Positions 63,480 to 64,000 of a DNA stretch of 64,000 nucleotides are shown here, in pieces (the stretch's first letter is position 1; every line of letters begins with the position of its first letter). The notes below the pieces were generated by a model. It was not told the DNA's origin. It did not search any database and worked only from the letters and a program-made list of their open reading frames with translations. Position numbers and translations under genes: made by a program. The stretch covers positions 127,145 to 191,144 of the forward strand of contig NZ_JQBW01000006.1 of the NCBI RefSeq assembly GCF_001437055.1, given 5' to 3'. The DNA comes from Limosilactobacillus secaliphilus (GTDB taxonomy: Bacteria > Bacillota > Bacilli > Lactobacillales > Lactobacillaceae).

Positions 63480-63956
63480 CTATTCAACCTTCAGAATCTT
63501 GACGTGCATCGTCCCACTTGGGATTTCGATGTCGACTTTTTCACCAACCTTGTGACCTAACAAGCCTTTAGCCATTGGTGATTCGTTGGAGATCTTACCA
63601 TTCATTGGATCCGATTCGGATTCACCAACAATGGTGTAGGTTTCGGGATCTTCGTCTGGCAGTTCCTTAAAGGTGATCTTGCGGCCCATTGAAACTTCGT
63701 CAGCGGCAACATCGTCATTGTCAATAATCACTGCGTATTGCAGCATATTTTCAATCTGACTAATCCGCCCTTCAACGAATGCCTGTTCATCCTTAGCAGA
63801 TTCGTATTCGGAGTTTTCTGACAAGTCACCATAGCTTCTAGCGATCTTAATACGCTTAATGACTTCTGGACGCCGGTGCAGGCGCAGATCTTCGAGTTCC
63901 TTTTGCAGCTTTTCCTTACCTTCAGCTGTCATCGGATACGTTTTTTCATCAGCCAT
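63480..63956 (-). CDS. greA: Transcription elongation factor GreA
   Basis: The 158-residue protein has a coiled-coil N domain whose tip carries [20 protein letters not shown] (the catalytic acidic pair) and an FKBP-like C domain ([20 protein letters not shown]). It rescues backtracked RNA polymerase by stimulating cleavage. The start is at the right edge with GAGGTAAC ahead. Confidence 0.97.
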   Translation of the reverse strand: MADEKTYPMTAEGKEKLQKELEDLRLHRRPEVIKRIKIARSYGDLSENSEYESAKDEQAFVEGRISQIENMLQYAVIIDNDDVAADEVSMGRKITFKELPDEDPETYTIVGESESDPMNGKISNESPMAKGLLGHKVGEKVDIEIPSGTMHVKILKVE

Positions 63957-64000
63957 ATTGTTAGTTACCTCTTTTTCCTTTTTTCACAAATGCAACACTA

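Overview
The window reads as chromosomal DNA of a low-to-mid GC Gram-positive bacterium, a lactobacillus, most likely of the Limosilactobacillus/L. reuteri group. This placement is inferred from the proteins and gene order, not from 16S rRNA. Supporting signs are strong AGGAGG-type ribosome binding sites, several TTG starts, and long conserved Firmicutes housekeeping gene orders. Lactobacillus-type proteins are also present, such as the CPRE form of L33, a DUF3042 protein, YqgQ and a Ser/Ala-rich FtsY. Nearly all genes lie on the minus strand.

Reading along the minus strand from the right, positions 64000-52500 hold greA, a teichoic-acid-type YfhO membrane protein (on plus), a PBP2-type transpeptidase, and a small operon (rpmG, 5-formyl-THF cyclo-ligase, rhomboid, yqgQ, ROK glucokinase, rhodanese-like). 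These are followed by a DUF3042 gene, miaA and glnA. Positions 52350-49450 hold a three-gene operon of unrecognised proteins flanked by two tiny plus-strand genes. Positions 49072-47096 hold tRNA-Arg(TCT), a TetR regulator with a likely self-operator, and the L21-Prp-L27 operon.

Positions 46977-38437 are the conserved pepP-asp23-nusB-folD-xseAB-ispA-tlyA-argR-recN cluster. A divergent SOS-type gene sits at 38002. Positions 37812-9663 are almost one continuous Firmicutes core block: gmk-rpoZ-coaBC-priA-fmt-rsmB-stp-prkC-rsgA-rpe-thiN, rpmB, asp23-fakA-recG-plsX-acpP, rnc-smc-ftsY-ylxM-ffh, rpsP-khpA, rimM-trmD, rplS. Together they cover nucleotide supply, priming of replication restart, translation initiation, Ser/Thr signalling, fatty acid and phospholipid synthesis, chromosome condensation, and the SRP targeting pathway.

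The accessory part is 7600-9660. A 58-bp duplicate of the 3' end of rplS (8346-8403 and 9662-9719, one mismatch) brackets about 1.3 kb. That stretch contains a decayed tyrosine recombinase, two matching pairs of TGACAA repeats at mirrored positions, and a compact divergent two-RNA module with a 29-codon hydrophobic ORF. I read it as the scar of an integrative element in rplS that kept its att sites and a type I toxin-antitoxin-like module. A second RNA/peptide locus resembling a type I system lies just outside it (about 7886-8093), with an apparently broken peptide frame. Positions 1-7584 hold ordinary genes: a P-type H+-ATPase, an LCP cell-wall ligase, a LysR regulator, OsmC, an RsmF-type methyltransferase and a membrane-anchored nuclease.
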